Of a stretch of DNA of 64,000 nt, positions 18,973-27,944 are shown piece after piece. The notes below the pieces were generated by a model. It saw nothing but the letters and a program-made list of their open reading frames with translations, did no database searches and had not been told where the DNA came from. Source of the DNA: Balneolaceae bacterium (GTDB lineage Bacteria > Bacteroidota > Rhodothermia > Balneolales > Balneolaceae); assembly GCA_017640605.1 (NCBI GenBank), contig JAEPQH010000002.1, positions 62,001 through 126,000 on the forward strand, read 5' to 3'. Numbering within the stretch: the first letter of the stretch is position 1; the number at the start of each line of letters is the position of its first letter. The translations under genes and the position numbers were made by a program.

Positions 18973-21132
18973 ATGAAGAGAGCTATTAACTATATATCAT
19001 CAAATGTATTACCGGTGCTGCTATTTTCAGCATTATTCGTTTTCGCATCCTGCGACGATAGCACTAGTGATGGACCAAATAGTCCAACTATTGAAGGTGA
19101 ACAAACCATCACCGAAGTAACTCAGGTAAATGAAGCCTATACAACTCTGGGCGAAGCTATTGCTGCTGCAAACTTGAGTGATGCATTAAATGGATCAGGT
19201 CCGTTTACAATTTTCGCACCAACAGATGCTGCCTTCGAAGCATTGGGTGAAGAAACACTCGCTAGCTTAACTACCGAAGAATTAGCCCAAATATTACAAT
19301 ACCATGTGGTAGAAGGCTCTATTACTTCAGGCGACTTAGCATCAACACAAGATGTAAATACACTGCTGGGTGAAGAACTGTTGGTAACAACCGGTGGTGG
19401 AGTTTCTATAAATAACGCCGCAAGTGTTGTTGCTGCAGATTTTATGGCTAGTAACGGAGTGATTCATGCAATCGATCAAGTATTATTGCCTAAAGGTTTT
19501 CGTGATGCGAATATCGTTGATGTGGCGGAAGATCTGGGGTCATTTACAACATTAACCGGTGCTTTAGCAACAGTTGGATTGGAGACTACTTTTCAATTCA
19601 CCGGAAATTATACGGTATTCGCTCCTACTGATGATGCTTTTAATGCTCTTCCTGAAGGGTTGTTAGCCAGTTTAACTACAGATCAACTTACTGAAGTACT
19701 TTCTTACCATGTACTACCGGATGTGATTCCGTCCTCAGCAATTACTGAGAACGTTACAGTAGAAGCACTTAACGGAGAATCAGTGTTTGTTGAGATTGAT
19801 TCTGAATCAGCATTATCATTAAACAATAGCGCCGATGTAGTAACCACAGACGTAGAGGTTAGCAACGGTATCATTCACGCCATCAACAAAGTAATTTTAC
19901 CCGATGCATTTGGTACCATAGTTGATGCTGCTGCTAAACGATACGAGTTAGAAACGTTAGTTAATGCAGTTATTACTGCTGGATTAGCTGATGCCCTGTC
20001 TGCTTCGGATGCTTCATTAACGGTTTTTGCACCAACCGAAGAAGCCTTTGCCAAACTACCGGCCGGATTGCTTGACAATCTAACCGTTGAGCAATTAACA
20101 GAAATCTTACAATATCATGTAGTTCCCACAGCTGTTGCTTCTACCGATTTATCAGCATCTCAAAATGTTGCTACTTTGAATGGTGAAGAATTATTTGTTA
20201 CAGCAGATGGTGGGGTTTCTGTAAACCAACTAGCTAATGTTGTTACTGCCGATATTGTAACACAAAATGGAGTCATCCACACCATCGATGAGGTTTTGCT
20301 ACCTGCGGGATACCGTGAAGCAAATGTAATAGATAAAGCTAACGAGTTAGGTACATTTACCACTCTGGTAGATGCAGTTGAATCTGCTGGTTTGACCTCT
20401 ACACTTAAATATACCGGCGATTACACCGTATTTGCTCCAACCGATGATGCTTTTTCTAAATTACCGGCTGGGCTATTAGCAAGTTTAACCACCGATCAGC
20501 TCACCACTATTTTAACCTATCATGTAATTGGCGCTGAAGTATTCTCAGCAGATTTAGATTCTGCACAGGCACCACTTGCCCTTTCCGGTGAAGCTTTGTT
20601 TGTTACAAAAGATGGAATGGATGTATCAGTAAATGGTTCAGCCTCAGTAATAACCGCTGATGTTGATGTGAGCAATGGCGTGGTTCATGCGATTGATGAA
20701 GTATTACTGCCCAACGAATTTTTGAATATCGTACAGATTGCCTCTAAAGATTATGACCTATCAACCTTAGTTCAATTAGTATCCGATCAAGGCTTAGTAC
20801 CAACATTGGAAGGCGACGGTCCATTTACCTTATTCGCCCCGGTTGATACTGCCTTTGCAGCAATCAGTGAAACTCTGGCTGGTTTAACATCAGAACAAGT
20901 AACAGAAGTACTCACTTACCATGTAATTGCATCGCAAGCACTTTCAGGTGATTTATCAGATGGACAAACTATCGAAACTTTCCAGGGTGAGGATATTACC
21001 GTAGCAATCGATGCATCTGGTACTGTAACGCTAAATGGATCAGTTACTGTAACCTCCGTAGACATCGAAGGAACGAATGGTGTAATTCATCTTATCGATG
21101 GCGTATTATTACCACCAAGCTACCAAAATTAA
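18973..21132 (+). CDS. Lipoprotein with five fasciclin (FAS1) domains
   Basis: The start at 18973 places a standard lipoprotein signal at the N-terminus (LLFSALFVFASC, lipobox FASC). The frame is open upstream to 18928, but that would add residues ahead of the leader. Five consecutive FAS1 domains of ~130 residues follow. Each has the pattern TIFAPTDAAF/TVFAPTDDAF, then LTTEELAQILQYHVV-like text, and ends in a variant of GVIHAIDQVLLP. Domains 2 and 4 resemble each other closely, as do 3 and 5 in part, which suggests internal duplication. FAS1 domains mediate surface adhesion in many organisms. The protein is probably a surface or periplasmic lipoprotein for cell-cell or matrix contact. It appears monocistronic, between a leader hairpin and a strong terminator. 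Confidence 0.93.
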   Translation: MKRAINYISSNVLPVLLFSALFVFASCDDSTSDGPNSPTIEGEQTITEVTQVNEAYTTLGEAIAAANLSDALNGSGPFTIFAPTDAAFEALGEETLASLTTEELAQILQYHVVEGSITSGDLASTQDVNTLLGEELLVTTGGGVSINNAASVVAADFMASNGVIHAIDQVLLPKGFRDANIVDVAEDLGSFTTLTGALATVGLETTFQFTGNYTVFAPTDDAFNALPEGLLASLTTDQLTEVLSYHVLPDVIPSSAITENVTVEALNGESVFVEIDSESALSLNNSADVVTTDVEVSNGIIHAINKVILPDAFGTIVDAAAKRYELETLVNAVITAGLADALSASDASLTVFAPTEEAFAKLPAGLLDNLTVEQLTEILQYHVVPTAVASTDLSASQNVATLNGEELFVTADGGVSVNQLANVVTADIVTQNGVIHTIDEVLLPAGYREANVIDKANELGTFTTLVDAVESAGLTSTLKYTGDYTVFAPTDDAFSKLPAGLLASLTTDQLTTILTYHVIGAEVFSADLDSAQAPLALSGEALFVTKDGMDVSVNGSASVITADVDVSNGVVHAIDEVLLPNEFLNIVQIASKDYDLSTLVQLVSDQGLVPTLEGDGPFTLFAPVDTAFAAISETLAGLTSEQVTEVLTYHVIASQALSGDLSDGQTIETFQGEDITVAIDASGTVTLNGSVTVTSVDIEGTNGVIHLIDGVLLPPSYQN

Positions 21133-21161
21133 GTACTGATCAATTACCCATTGTAATTCTT

Positions 21162-21190
21162 AAGCCCAGCTCTTTGAGTTGGGCTTTTTT
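21162..21190 (+). terminator. Rho-independent terminator after the fasciclin gene
   Basis: An 11-bp stem (AAGCCCAGCTC / GAGTTGGGCTT, with one G-U pair) has a TTT loop and is followed by TTTTTT. It lies between the convergent fasciclin and M42 peptidase genes and could also work for the minus strand, less well. Confidence 0.9.
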
Positions 21191-21199
21191 GGTTCTGAT

Positions 21200-22279
21200 T
21201 TAATCCTCAAAAACCGAAAAAGTCTGATCTGGTCGCATGGCCAATACTGCTTCCACCATGATTTGAATCAAGTGTTCCACATCGTTAATCGAGCACATTT
21301 CTACCGGCGAATGCATGTAGCGCAGTGGTAAAGAAATAAGCGCACTAGGAATCCCTGTTTGCTGATAGAAAATGCTGTCAGTATCTGTTCCGGTTCGAAT
21401 ACTTGTTGCTTCGTGCTGTACGGTAATTTCAGCTTTCTCACATACATCTTCCAGAAAATCTACCACTCTGGGGTGATTTGCTCCCCCATGTTGAATGGTT
21501 GGTCCACCCCCAAGCAAAACACGGCCATGATCTTTTTGTTCTATACCGGGGCTGTCGGTTGCATGCGTTACATCTGTTACTAAAGCAACATCCGGCATAA
21601 ATCGGTAACTCATCATGCGAGCGCCAAATCCGCCCACCTCCTCTTGAATAGAGTTTAAGGCAATCACATTCACCTTTAACTCCGATCGCCTGTCTGAGAG
21701 CCTTTTCATAGCTTCAGCAATAATAAAACCACCGATGCGATTATCTAATGCGCGACCTGTTAATATCTCATCATTCAAAAACTCAGAATCGGTTGCATAC
21801 GTAATGGGATCCCCTATTTGTACCAATTCCAGAGCTTCTTCCCGTGAACTAACTCCGATATCTACATAAATATCTTTCCAAGCAGGTTGACTTCCACCAC
21901 CATTTTTATTGGTTTGTAAATGAATAGCCGTATTACCGGTTACTCCAACTACACGCCCTTTTTTATTGTGGATATATACTTTTTTAGCTCGAGCTATGGT
22001 TGAATCGGATCCACCTAATTTATTCACATACACGAATCCCTTTTCAGTGATGTGCTGAACCACCATCCCAATTTCATCGCAATGTGCTTCCAGCATTACT
22101 GTGGCAACATCACCGCTCGTAGTGAGTTTTGCTGCACAGGAACCATAAGCATCGGTTACCACTTCATCAACAAAATCATCTACGTAGCTTTTCCACACTT
22201 TCACTCCTTCTTTTTCCCAGCCTGTAGGTGATGGAGTGATTAATAAATTATCTAAAAATGTTTTCGATGATTCCGTCAT
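21200..22279 (-). CDS. M42-family metallopeptidase (glutamyl/general aminopeptidase-like)
   Basis: This is 359 residues, the normal length for the family. The metal and catalytic residues are in place: EAHCDEIGMVVQ (His and general Asp), LDNRIGGF (bridging Asp), NSIQEEVGGFGARM (Glu base and Glu ligand), LVTDVTHATD (Asp ligand), and a late His in RYMHSPVEM. M42 enzymes are dodecameric cytosolic aminopeptidases with two divalent metals, acting on short peptides. The gene stands alone, convergent with the fasciclin gene and divergent from the thioesterase. The specificity cannot be deduced from sequence alone. Confidence 0.93.
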   Translation of the reverse strand: MTESSKTFLDNLLITPSPTGWEKEGVKVWKSYVDDFVDEVVTDAYGSCAAKLTTSGDVATVMLEAHCDEIGMVVQHITEKGFVYVNKLGGSDSTIARAKKVYIHNKKGRVVGVTGNTAIHLQTNKNGGGSQPAWKDIYVDIGVSSREEALELVQIGDPITYATDSEFLNDEILTGRALDNRIGGFIIAEAMKRLSDRRSELKVNVIALNSIQEEVGGFGARMMSYRFMPDVALVTDVTHATDSPGIEQKDHGRVLLGGGPTIQHGGANHPRVVDFLEDVCEKAEITVQHEATSIRTGTDTDSIFYQQTGIPSALISLPLRYMHSPVEMCSINDVEHLIQIMVEAVLAMRPDQTFSVFED

Positions 22280-22555
22280 GACGAACTTTTAAGTTTAAAA
22301 TTTTTCGATCTCTAAGATATAAAAACTAATGCTTGCGGTGAACATCAGTTAAAACGATTTATTCAAAACTGTTCTTGGTCAGCTTCTAATCAGATTGACA
22401 ATTAATTGCTGAAATCAAAAACTAAATATCAAGGAATAGACTACCAATCACTCAAAACTAAACACTGAAAACTCAAAACTAATCATAAAGCTCATAACCC
22501 ATAAAATACTTTGATTTCGCTGTTGCTAATCGCATCTTCCTACCAAAAAAAATTG
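22280..22555. other. Divergent intergenic region with short direct repeats
   Basis: This 276-bp AT-rich gap contains no supportable gene. The 12-mer ACTCAAAACTAA occurs at 22450-22461 and again at 22471-22482, 21 bp apart, within a stretch rich in AAAACT words. Promoters for the two flanking genes must lie here, but I see no convincing box. Confidence 0.5.
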
Positions 22556-22996
22556 ATGGCAAAACTTAGCTACGATCCCGACCTATTTTATCACTGGCAC
22601 ACTATTAAAACTCGATTCAGAGATCTTGATCCTTTGAGTCATGTAAATAATGCTGTATTCAATTCTTATTTTGAAGAAGCTCGAATCCATTTCGTAGAAA
22701 GTGTTCCTGAATTAGCAAACAGTTTCGAACGGGGAGCCTCGTTTGTGCTGGTAAAAAGCACCATCGAATACATAAAACCGATTTTATATCCACAAACACT
22801 CTTAATTGGGACGGGATGCTTGTCGGTAGGCAATTCAAGTGTTGAAGCATATCAGGCAATTTTTGACAAAGATTCTCATAGCCTTCATGCAATTGCAACT
22901 ACAACCGGAGTTTGGTTCGATTTAAAGAAACAGCGACCCACAAGAGTTCCCGAAGTTGCCAACTTGGATGAAATGATGGTAAATCTTGATGGATAA
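22556..22996 (+). CDS. Acyl-CoA thioesterase, 4HBT/YbgC-FadM type
   Basis: The first ATG (22556) gives 146 residues; the frame extends to a TTG at 22511, but the extra 15 residues look unlike the family. The hot-dog thioesterase core is clear: KTRFRDLDPLSHVNNAVFNS with the catalytic Asp, then YFEEARIHF. It probably hydrolyses acyl-CoA thioesters in the cytoplasm. The next gene begins 8 bp before this one ends, so they are co-transcribed. The specific acyl chain is not evident. Confidence 0.88.
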   Translation: MAKLSYDPDLFYHWHTIKTRFRDLDPLSHVNNAVFNSYFEEARIHFVESVPELANSFERGASFVLVKSTIEYIKPILYPQTLLIGTGCLSVGNSSVEAYQAIFDKDSHSLHAIATTTGVWFDLKKQRPTRVPEVANLDEMMVNLDG

Positions 22997-24239
22997 AAGT
23001 ACACGCTATAAAATTTTTAACGATCCTGTCCAAGGTTTCATTACGGTGCCAAAGGGTATTATACTTAGGTTAATTGATCACCCATATGTGCAACGCTTGC
23101 GGCGAATTCGGCAACTTGGTCTGGGATATCTTGTTTTTCCGGGTGCAGAACACTCTCGATTCTCCCATGCTTTGGGGGCACTGGAATTAGGACAAAGAGT
23201 GCTTCAGAATCTGCGCGAAAAAGATACTACCATCAGCGATAAAGAATATGAAGGCACACTCATTGCCTTGCTTTTGCATGATGTTGGTCATGGCCCTCTC
23301 TCCCATACCTTAGAGCATACGCTCATAAAAAATTTTACGCACGAGATGATGAGCCTTGCCATTATGAAGGAGTTAAACAAACAATTTGATGGTGCTCTGG
23401 AAACCGCGATTCAGATCTTCACGAATCAATACCCTAAGAAATTTCTGCATCAGTTAGTTAGCTCTCAGTTAGATCTTGACCGACTCGATTACCTACGCAG
23501 GGATAGTTTTTTTACGGGCGTTTCGGAAGGTACTGTGGGAATAAATCGGATATTGAAAACCATGCGTGTATTTAACGGAAACATTGTGATCGAGAAAAAA
23601 GGCATCTATGCCTTAGAGAACTATATTATTGCTCGTCGCTTGATGTACATGCAGGTTTATTTACACAAAACCGTATTAAGTGCCGACTCCCTTTTGCGCA
23701 TGATTTTTAAACGTGTAAGTGATGTACTGGAGGCAGGCATTGATCTTCATTTTGCTTCCCCTAAGCTCGAGTATTTTGTTAAGGAAAAACCATCAGCGAA
23801 AAAAAAGATCTCCAAGAAAGCCATTGATCTTTATGCAGCTTTAGATGACTACGATGTGTACCAAAATATCAAAGACTGGCAATATTCTAACGATATCATT
23901 TTGGCAGATTTATGTACACGTTTCCTAAACCGAGATTTATTTCGAACTACGTTCATCGAGCCGAAACCTAGCGAACTGTTAAAAGAAGAAGTGCTTGAAA
24001 AAACCTATAAGCATTTGGTTGAATCCGGCTTTCCAATTACGAAAGAACAAGCTGCCTATTACTATCAATTTGATGTGAACAAAACCGAAGCCTATAAATA
24101 TCGCAATGAAAGTATCTGGATTTTAGACGATAACGAAGCGATTGAATTTTCTAAAGCAGCTGATACAAAAAATATTATTGCACTCACCGAACCCATTGTC
24201 CGGCATTTTGTAGTGCACCTAAAATCAATTACTATCTAG
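22989..24239 (+). CDS. HD-superfamily hydrolase (COG1078, dGTPase-like)
   Basis: The ATG at 22989 overlaps the thioesterase stop by 8 bp and gives 416 residues. The HD metal site is intact: SRFSHALGALELGQRVL (first His), LLLHDVGHGPLSHTLEH (HD pair and following His), and DLDRLDYLRRDSFF (distal Asp). The N-terminal KIFNDPVQGFITVP is typical of COG1078 proteins, which are related to SAMHD1 and dGTP triphosphohydrolases. Many hydrolyse dNTPs. Pairing with a thioesterase is not informative. The C-terminal ~150 residues are a helical regulatory region. The last bases overlap the convergent histidine kinase gene. Confidence 0.9.
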   Translation: MDKSTRYKIFNDPVQGFITVPKGIILRLIDHPYVQRLRRIRQLGLGYLVFPGAEHSRFSHALGALELGQRVLQNLREKDTTISDKEYEGTLIALLLHDVGHGPLSHTLEHTLIKNFTHEMMSLAIMKELNKQFDGALETAIQIFTNQYPKKFLHQLVSSQLDLDRLDYLRRDSFFTGVSEGTVGINRILKTMRVFNGNIVIEKKGIYALENYIIARRLMYMQVYLHKTVLSADSLLRMIFKRVSDVLEAGIDLHFASPKLEYFVKEKPSAKKKISKKAIDLYAALDDYDVYQNIKDWQYSNDIILADLCTRFLNRDLFRTTFIEPKPSELLKEEVLEKTYKHLVESGFPITKEQAAYYYQFDVNKTEAYKYRNESIWILDDNEAIEFSKAADTKNIIALTEPIVRHFVVHLKSITI

Positions 24240-26568
24240 TTGGCTCGTCAGTTTCTTTAAGGTGAGTTAGAACTTTATTAAGGAAACTAAAATCATATTC
24301 CTCGGCCGCTACGGCTAGTAATTGTTCCGCATCAGATAAAGTATGTACTTCTAATAATTGAGGTAATTTTTTTCCGGTAAGTTTTTGTAAATATTGCTGC
24401 TCTAATAAGTTAGTCAGCTCTTCGGCCTTGTCAGGATGGACTACTAAAAAATACTCTGCAACTTCTCTTGGGGATGATATAAGCTGTTTAAACTCGATCT
24501 CATGATCGGTAAGCATACGTGCAAGATTCTGATTTAAACTGTTTTCTATCATCATGATCAGTTCTTGCTCTCTGTACGGTTTTTGCAAATAATCAGAAAA
24601 GCCTTTTTCAAGTAGTTCAGCTTTACCACCACGATCTCCCGCTGTAACCGCAATAATGGGCATATTTTGATACTTCCAATCTCTTGAGCGAATTTTTAAC
24701 ATGGCTTCAATACCATCCATTACCGGCATATTAATATCCATTAGGATTACATCCGGATCAAAATGTTCGATCATCGATAATGCTTCCAGCCCGTCTTCTG
24801 CTTCTTTATATTCAAATCCGTTTTCCTTCAAAATGATGCGAGTAATCGTACGATTTGGTGCCAAATCATCCACAATTAAAACGCGCACCGGAGCGTCTCG
24901 ATGAATGTTAACTTCCGTTTGTCCTGTAGCTCGATTAATACGAAGTGATCGATCTTTAGATAAACTGTAACGTGCTTTTACCGGGATTCGGCAAGAAACC
25001 TCTACTCCACCTTCCGCTCTATTTTGAGTTTCAATGGTTCCTCCAAAAAATTCAATAATGCGTTTACAAAGCGTGAGACCTAATCCGGTACCAGCCTTCT
25101 TTAAAGGTTCGCGTTGCCAAAATGGATCATAAATATGTTCAAGTTCGTCTTCTTTAATCCCAATACCGGTGTCTGAAATCTTGATAGATAACCATTGATT
25201 TTGCGACAATTGGTCTTCAATATTGTATTTAAGTTGAATACTTCCTTTTTCAGTGAACTTGATTGCATTATCAAGCAGATTCTTTAGCACCATTGACAAA
25301 CGATTGAAATCTGTGGTGACTAAATCAGGGATATCTTCAGGATGCTCTACATCAAAACTGAGCTCTTTCGCTTTTGCCAATTTATTAAATCGAAGGCTAA
25401 ATGTTTCGATGTATTCTCTGACATTCTGTTCCTCTTCTTTGGCCTGATTATGTTGAGCATCTAAGGAAGTAAGTTCCAAAATGTCGTCCACCATCGACAG
25501 TAATTGCTCACCCGCCGACTTAATTTCTCCGATATGAACCTTTTCGTCCGGTAAAATTGTAGAATTTCTCTCTAATATTTGAGAGTAGCCCAAAATTGCA
25601 TTTAACGGAGTACGAAATTCGTGCGATAGACTAGATATAAAATTCGATTTGGCCGCACTTGCGTTTTCTGCTATTTCTTTTGCGCGAATGAGTTCTTTTT
25701 CTGCATCTATTTTAGAAGTGATATCTCTTGCTACCGACTGCAAGCCTATGATAACTTCACCATCTTTAATAACAGAGGATGTTTGTCCTAACCACTTTGT
25801 GCTCCCATCACGGGTAATTACTCGATACTCTATATAGTTTTGATCTTTGATCTCATTAAGTTGACTGGTGAAATAATCGGTTATTGCTGAAAGGTCGTCT
25901 TCGTGTACAAAATCTAAAATATTGATGGCGCCCGGCATGTCAAGATCGTAACCCAGTAATTTATTCAACGCTTTATTGGAATAAGTTACATTTCCGGCAA
26001 TGTCCGATTTATAAATCACATCATTCGCCGACTCAACCAGTTGCTTGTACTGAACTTGTGCATTGAATAATCTTTCTTCTACCTTTTTCTTATCGGTGAT
26101 GTCGGTGATGATAAGCTGTATGTAGTACTTGGTTTTTTCGGGTAAACGTAATGTCCTTTTCTGAATATTTAACCAACACACTTCTTTGAAAAGCGTCACA
26201 CGATGGTTATAACTAATGTGTGTACTGGTTTCCGGGTTGATCTTTTCATCGCTCTTAGTGAGTGCAGCAATTAGATCTTGTCTGATGGGAAGATCGGGAA
26301 CTTTACTTCCTAAAATTCTTTCCTTGGTGAGCCCAAGTAATTCATTGAATTTATGATTCGTAAATACGATTTCACCTTTCGAATCTAGAATACAAATAAG
26401 TTGATCGTGCTCATCAACAATAGTATCGATAAGCAATTGTTTGAATTTAAGCTCAAAAACACGGTTTAAAATTCGATAGGTAAGAAAAAGTATAACTACA
26501 AGTAATGAACCAAGCAGAACCATTTCTGCAAAGGAAAGAGATGCGATAAATAATGGAATGATGTTCAC
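24232..26568 (-). CDS. Hybrid sensor histidine kinase with two PAS domains and a receiver domain
   Basis: This is 778 residues from a GTG start. One N-terminal membrane segment (~10-33) is followed by two PAS domains (~45-165 and ~170-290; ICILDSKGEIVFTNHKF, VIYKSDIAGNVTYSNKAL). The HisKA phosphosite is His316 in SLSHEFRTPLNAILGYSQ. The HATPase carries DNAIKFTEKG, DTGIGIKEDELE and GTGLGLTLCKR. A REC domain follows with phospho-acceptor Asp611 in VILMDINMPVMDG and the KP motif in DYLQKPYRE. About 100 further residues at the C-terminus match no family I recognise. No response regulator or output gene is adjacent, so the partner is unknown. It overlaps the convergent HD gene by 8 bp. Confidence 0.93.
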   Translation of the reverse strand: MNIIPLFIASLSFAEMVLLGSLLVVILFLTYRILNRVFELKFKQLLIDTIVDEHDQLICILDSKGEIVFTNHKFNELLGLTKERILGSKVPDLPIRQDLIAALTKSDEKINPETSTHISYNHRVTLFKEVCWLNIQKRTLRLPEKTKYYIQLIITDITDKKKVEERLFNAQVQYKQLVESANDVIYKSDIAGNVTYSNKALNKLLGYDLDMPGAINILDFVHEDDLSAITDYFTSQLNEIKDQNYIEYRVITRDGSTKWLGQTSSVIKDGEVIIGLQSVARDITSKIDAEKELIRAKEIAENASAAKSNFISSLSHEFRTPLNAILGYSQILERNSTILPDEKVHIGEIKSAGEQLLSMVDDILELTSLDAQHNQAKEEEQNVREYIETFSLRFNKLAKAKELSFDVEHPEDIPDLVTTDFNRLSMVLKNLLDNAIKFTEKGSIQLKYNIEDQLSQNQWLSIKISDTGIGIKEDELEHIYDPFWQREPLKKAGTGLGLTLCKRIIEFFGGTIETQNRAEGGVEVSCRIPVKARYSLSKDRSLRINRATGQTEVNIHRDAPVRVLIVDDLAPNRTITRIILKENGFEYKEAEDGLEALSMIEHFDPDVILMDINMPVMDGIEAMLKIRSRDWKYQNMPIIAVTAGDRGGKAELLEKGFSDYLQKPYREQELIMMIENSLNQNLARMLTDHEIEFKQLISSPREVAEYFLVVHPDKAEELTNLLEQQYLQKLTGKKLPQLLEVHTLSDAEQLLAVAAEEYDFSFLNKVLTHLKETDEPTR

Positions 26569-26629
26569 TACATAGATTATTTACCTGCAAAATTACGTAA
26601 ACTTTTAAAGGGAATGCAGTTAGCATTTC

Positions 26630-27106
26630 CTAATCCTGAGGTAACCTACGATACTCAAGAAACCGTAAATCATCGGTGTTTTTCTCAGAAACGAGCTCCC
26701 AATCAACCCCAATTTTATCACGGTATTCAGGAAAAAAGGTATCTCCTTCGTATTCTTTTTTTATCTCAGTTATCAGTAGGCGATGAGCAACCGAAAGTGT
26801 TTGCTTGTAAAGGACTCCTCCACCAATAATCATTACTTCCGGTTCATCCACTTCCGAAAGTGCGTCATCCAGAGATGTATAGGTATCTACCGAATCGTAT
26901 TTTTTTGAAGTTGAGAGCACGATGTTTTTACGACCGGGAAGTGGTTTTTCTCCTAATTCTTCGAATACTCCACGCCCCATGATCATGGTTTTTCCCATCG
27001 TTTGTTGCTTGAAGTGCTTTAAATCTTCACTGTATCGCCAAGGTAACTCACCATCTTTTCCGATCACTAAATTCGGATCATGTGCTGCAATAAGAGTGAT
27101 TATCAT
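26630..27106 (-). CDS. folA: Dihydrofolate reductase
   Basis: This is 158 residues, the typical length. The fold markers are present: LIAAHDPNLVIGKDGELPW (substrate loop), the acidic residue in SEDLKHFKQQTMGKTMIMGR, KPLPGRKNIVLS and the NADPH loop VMIIGGGVLYKQ. It reduces dihydrofolate to tetrahydrofolate, recycling the product of thymidylate synthase. Its start overlaps the thyA stop by 4 bp (ATGA), so translation is coupled and the pair forms a folate/dTMP module. Confidence 0.97.
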   Translation of the reverse strand: MIITLIAAHDPNLVIGKDGELPWRYSEDLKHFKQQTMGKTMIMGRGVFEELGEKPLPGRKNIVLSTSKKYDSVDTYTSLDDALSEVDEPEVMIIGGGVLYKQTLSVAHRLLITEIKKEYEGDTFFPEYRDKIGVDWELVSEKNTDDLRFLEYRRLPQD

Positions 27107-27936
27107 ACTGCAACCTCAAAACGAATGCCCGGATCCGGATTGTAATTTTCTAGCTTAAAGTCATCGAAGGTGAGCTCATCAACAGGTTTATTGGCAATGG
27201 TTAGCGTTGGTAATTTTTTTGGCTCTCGTTTTAACTGCTCTTTTAATCCATCCACATGATTTACATAGATATGTGCATCCACAATAGTGTGGGCAAAAGT
27301 TCCGGGTTTTAATCCTACTTCTTGTGCAATAGCCATTGTTAATGCTGCATAACATGCCAAATTAAATGGAATTCCCAATGCAATATCACCCGATCGTTGC
27401 GTGAGGTGGCAGTTAAGTTTTCCATCTGCAACATTGAAAATATACATCAAATGGCACGGTGGTAAGGCCATTTCTCCTAACAAACCGGGATGCCAAGTGC
27501 TCACTACAATTCGTCGGCTATTTGGATTAGTCTTTAACATATCGATGGCTCGCTGCACCTGATCAAATTCCTTACGAACCCACTGAAATTCATCTTCTTT
27601 TCCGGCAACTGCTTCTTTTTGCAGATAAGGAAATCTTCGCCACAAAACCGGATAGATAGGACCAACATGACCATCTTCATCAGCCCAGGCATCCCAAATA
27701 TGGCAATCATTTTCATCTCTTAGCCATCGGATGTGATCTTCGCCGCGTAAATACCAAAGTAGTTCCAAAATAACCGATCGAAAGTATACTTTTTTAGTAG
27801 TGAGAAGAGGAAATCCTTCTGCTAAATCTACTTTATAAAATTCTGCGAACCCTGAGATAGTATCTGTTCCTGTTCTGTTTTCTTTTCTGACTCCATTTTC
27901 CAGAACATTTCGAACTAAATCGTGATAAACTTTCAT
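27103..27936 (-). CDS. thyA: Thymidylate synthase
   Basis: This is 277 residues. ThyA makes dTMP from dUMP using methylene-tetrahydrofolate. The catalytic Cys is in ALPPCHLMYIFN, with RSGDIALGIPFNLACYA (dUMP contacts) and THTIVDAH-like text (AHTIVDAHIYVNHVDGL) around it. The N-terminus has RTGTDTISGFAEFY. The C-terminus ends IRFEVAV, whereas the canonical ThyA ends in AxxV, so it is essentially intact. It lies 8 bp after mgtE and overlaps folA by 4 bp, as part of an mgtE-thyA-folA transcript. Confidence 0.97.
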   Translation of the reverse strand: MKVYHDLVRNVLENGVRKENRTGTDTISGFAEFYKVDLAEGFPLLTTKKVYFRSVILELLWYLRGEDHIRWLRDENDCHIWDAWADEDGHVGPIYPVLWRRFPYLQKEAVAGKEDEFQWVRKEFDQVQRAIDMLKTNPNSRRIVVSTWHPGLLGEMALPPCHLMYIFNVADGKLNCHLTQRSGDIALGIPFNLACYAALTMAIAQEVGLKPGTFAHTIVDAHIYVNHVDGLKEQLKREPKKLPTLTIANKPVDELTFDDFKLENYNPDPGIRFEVAV

Positions 27937-27944
27937 ATCTAAAA

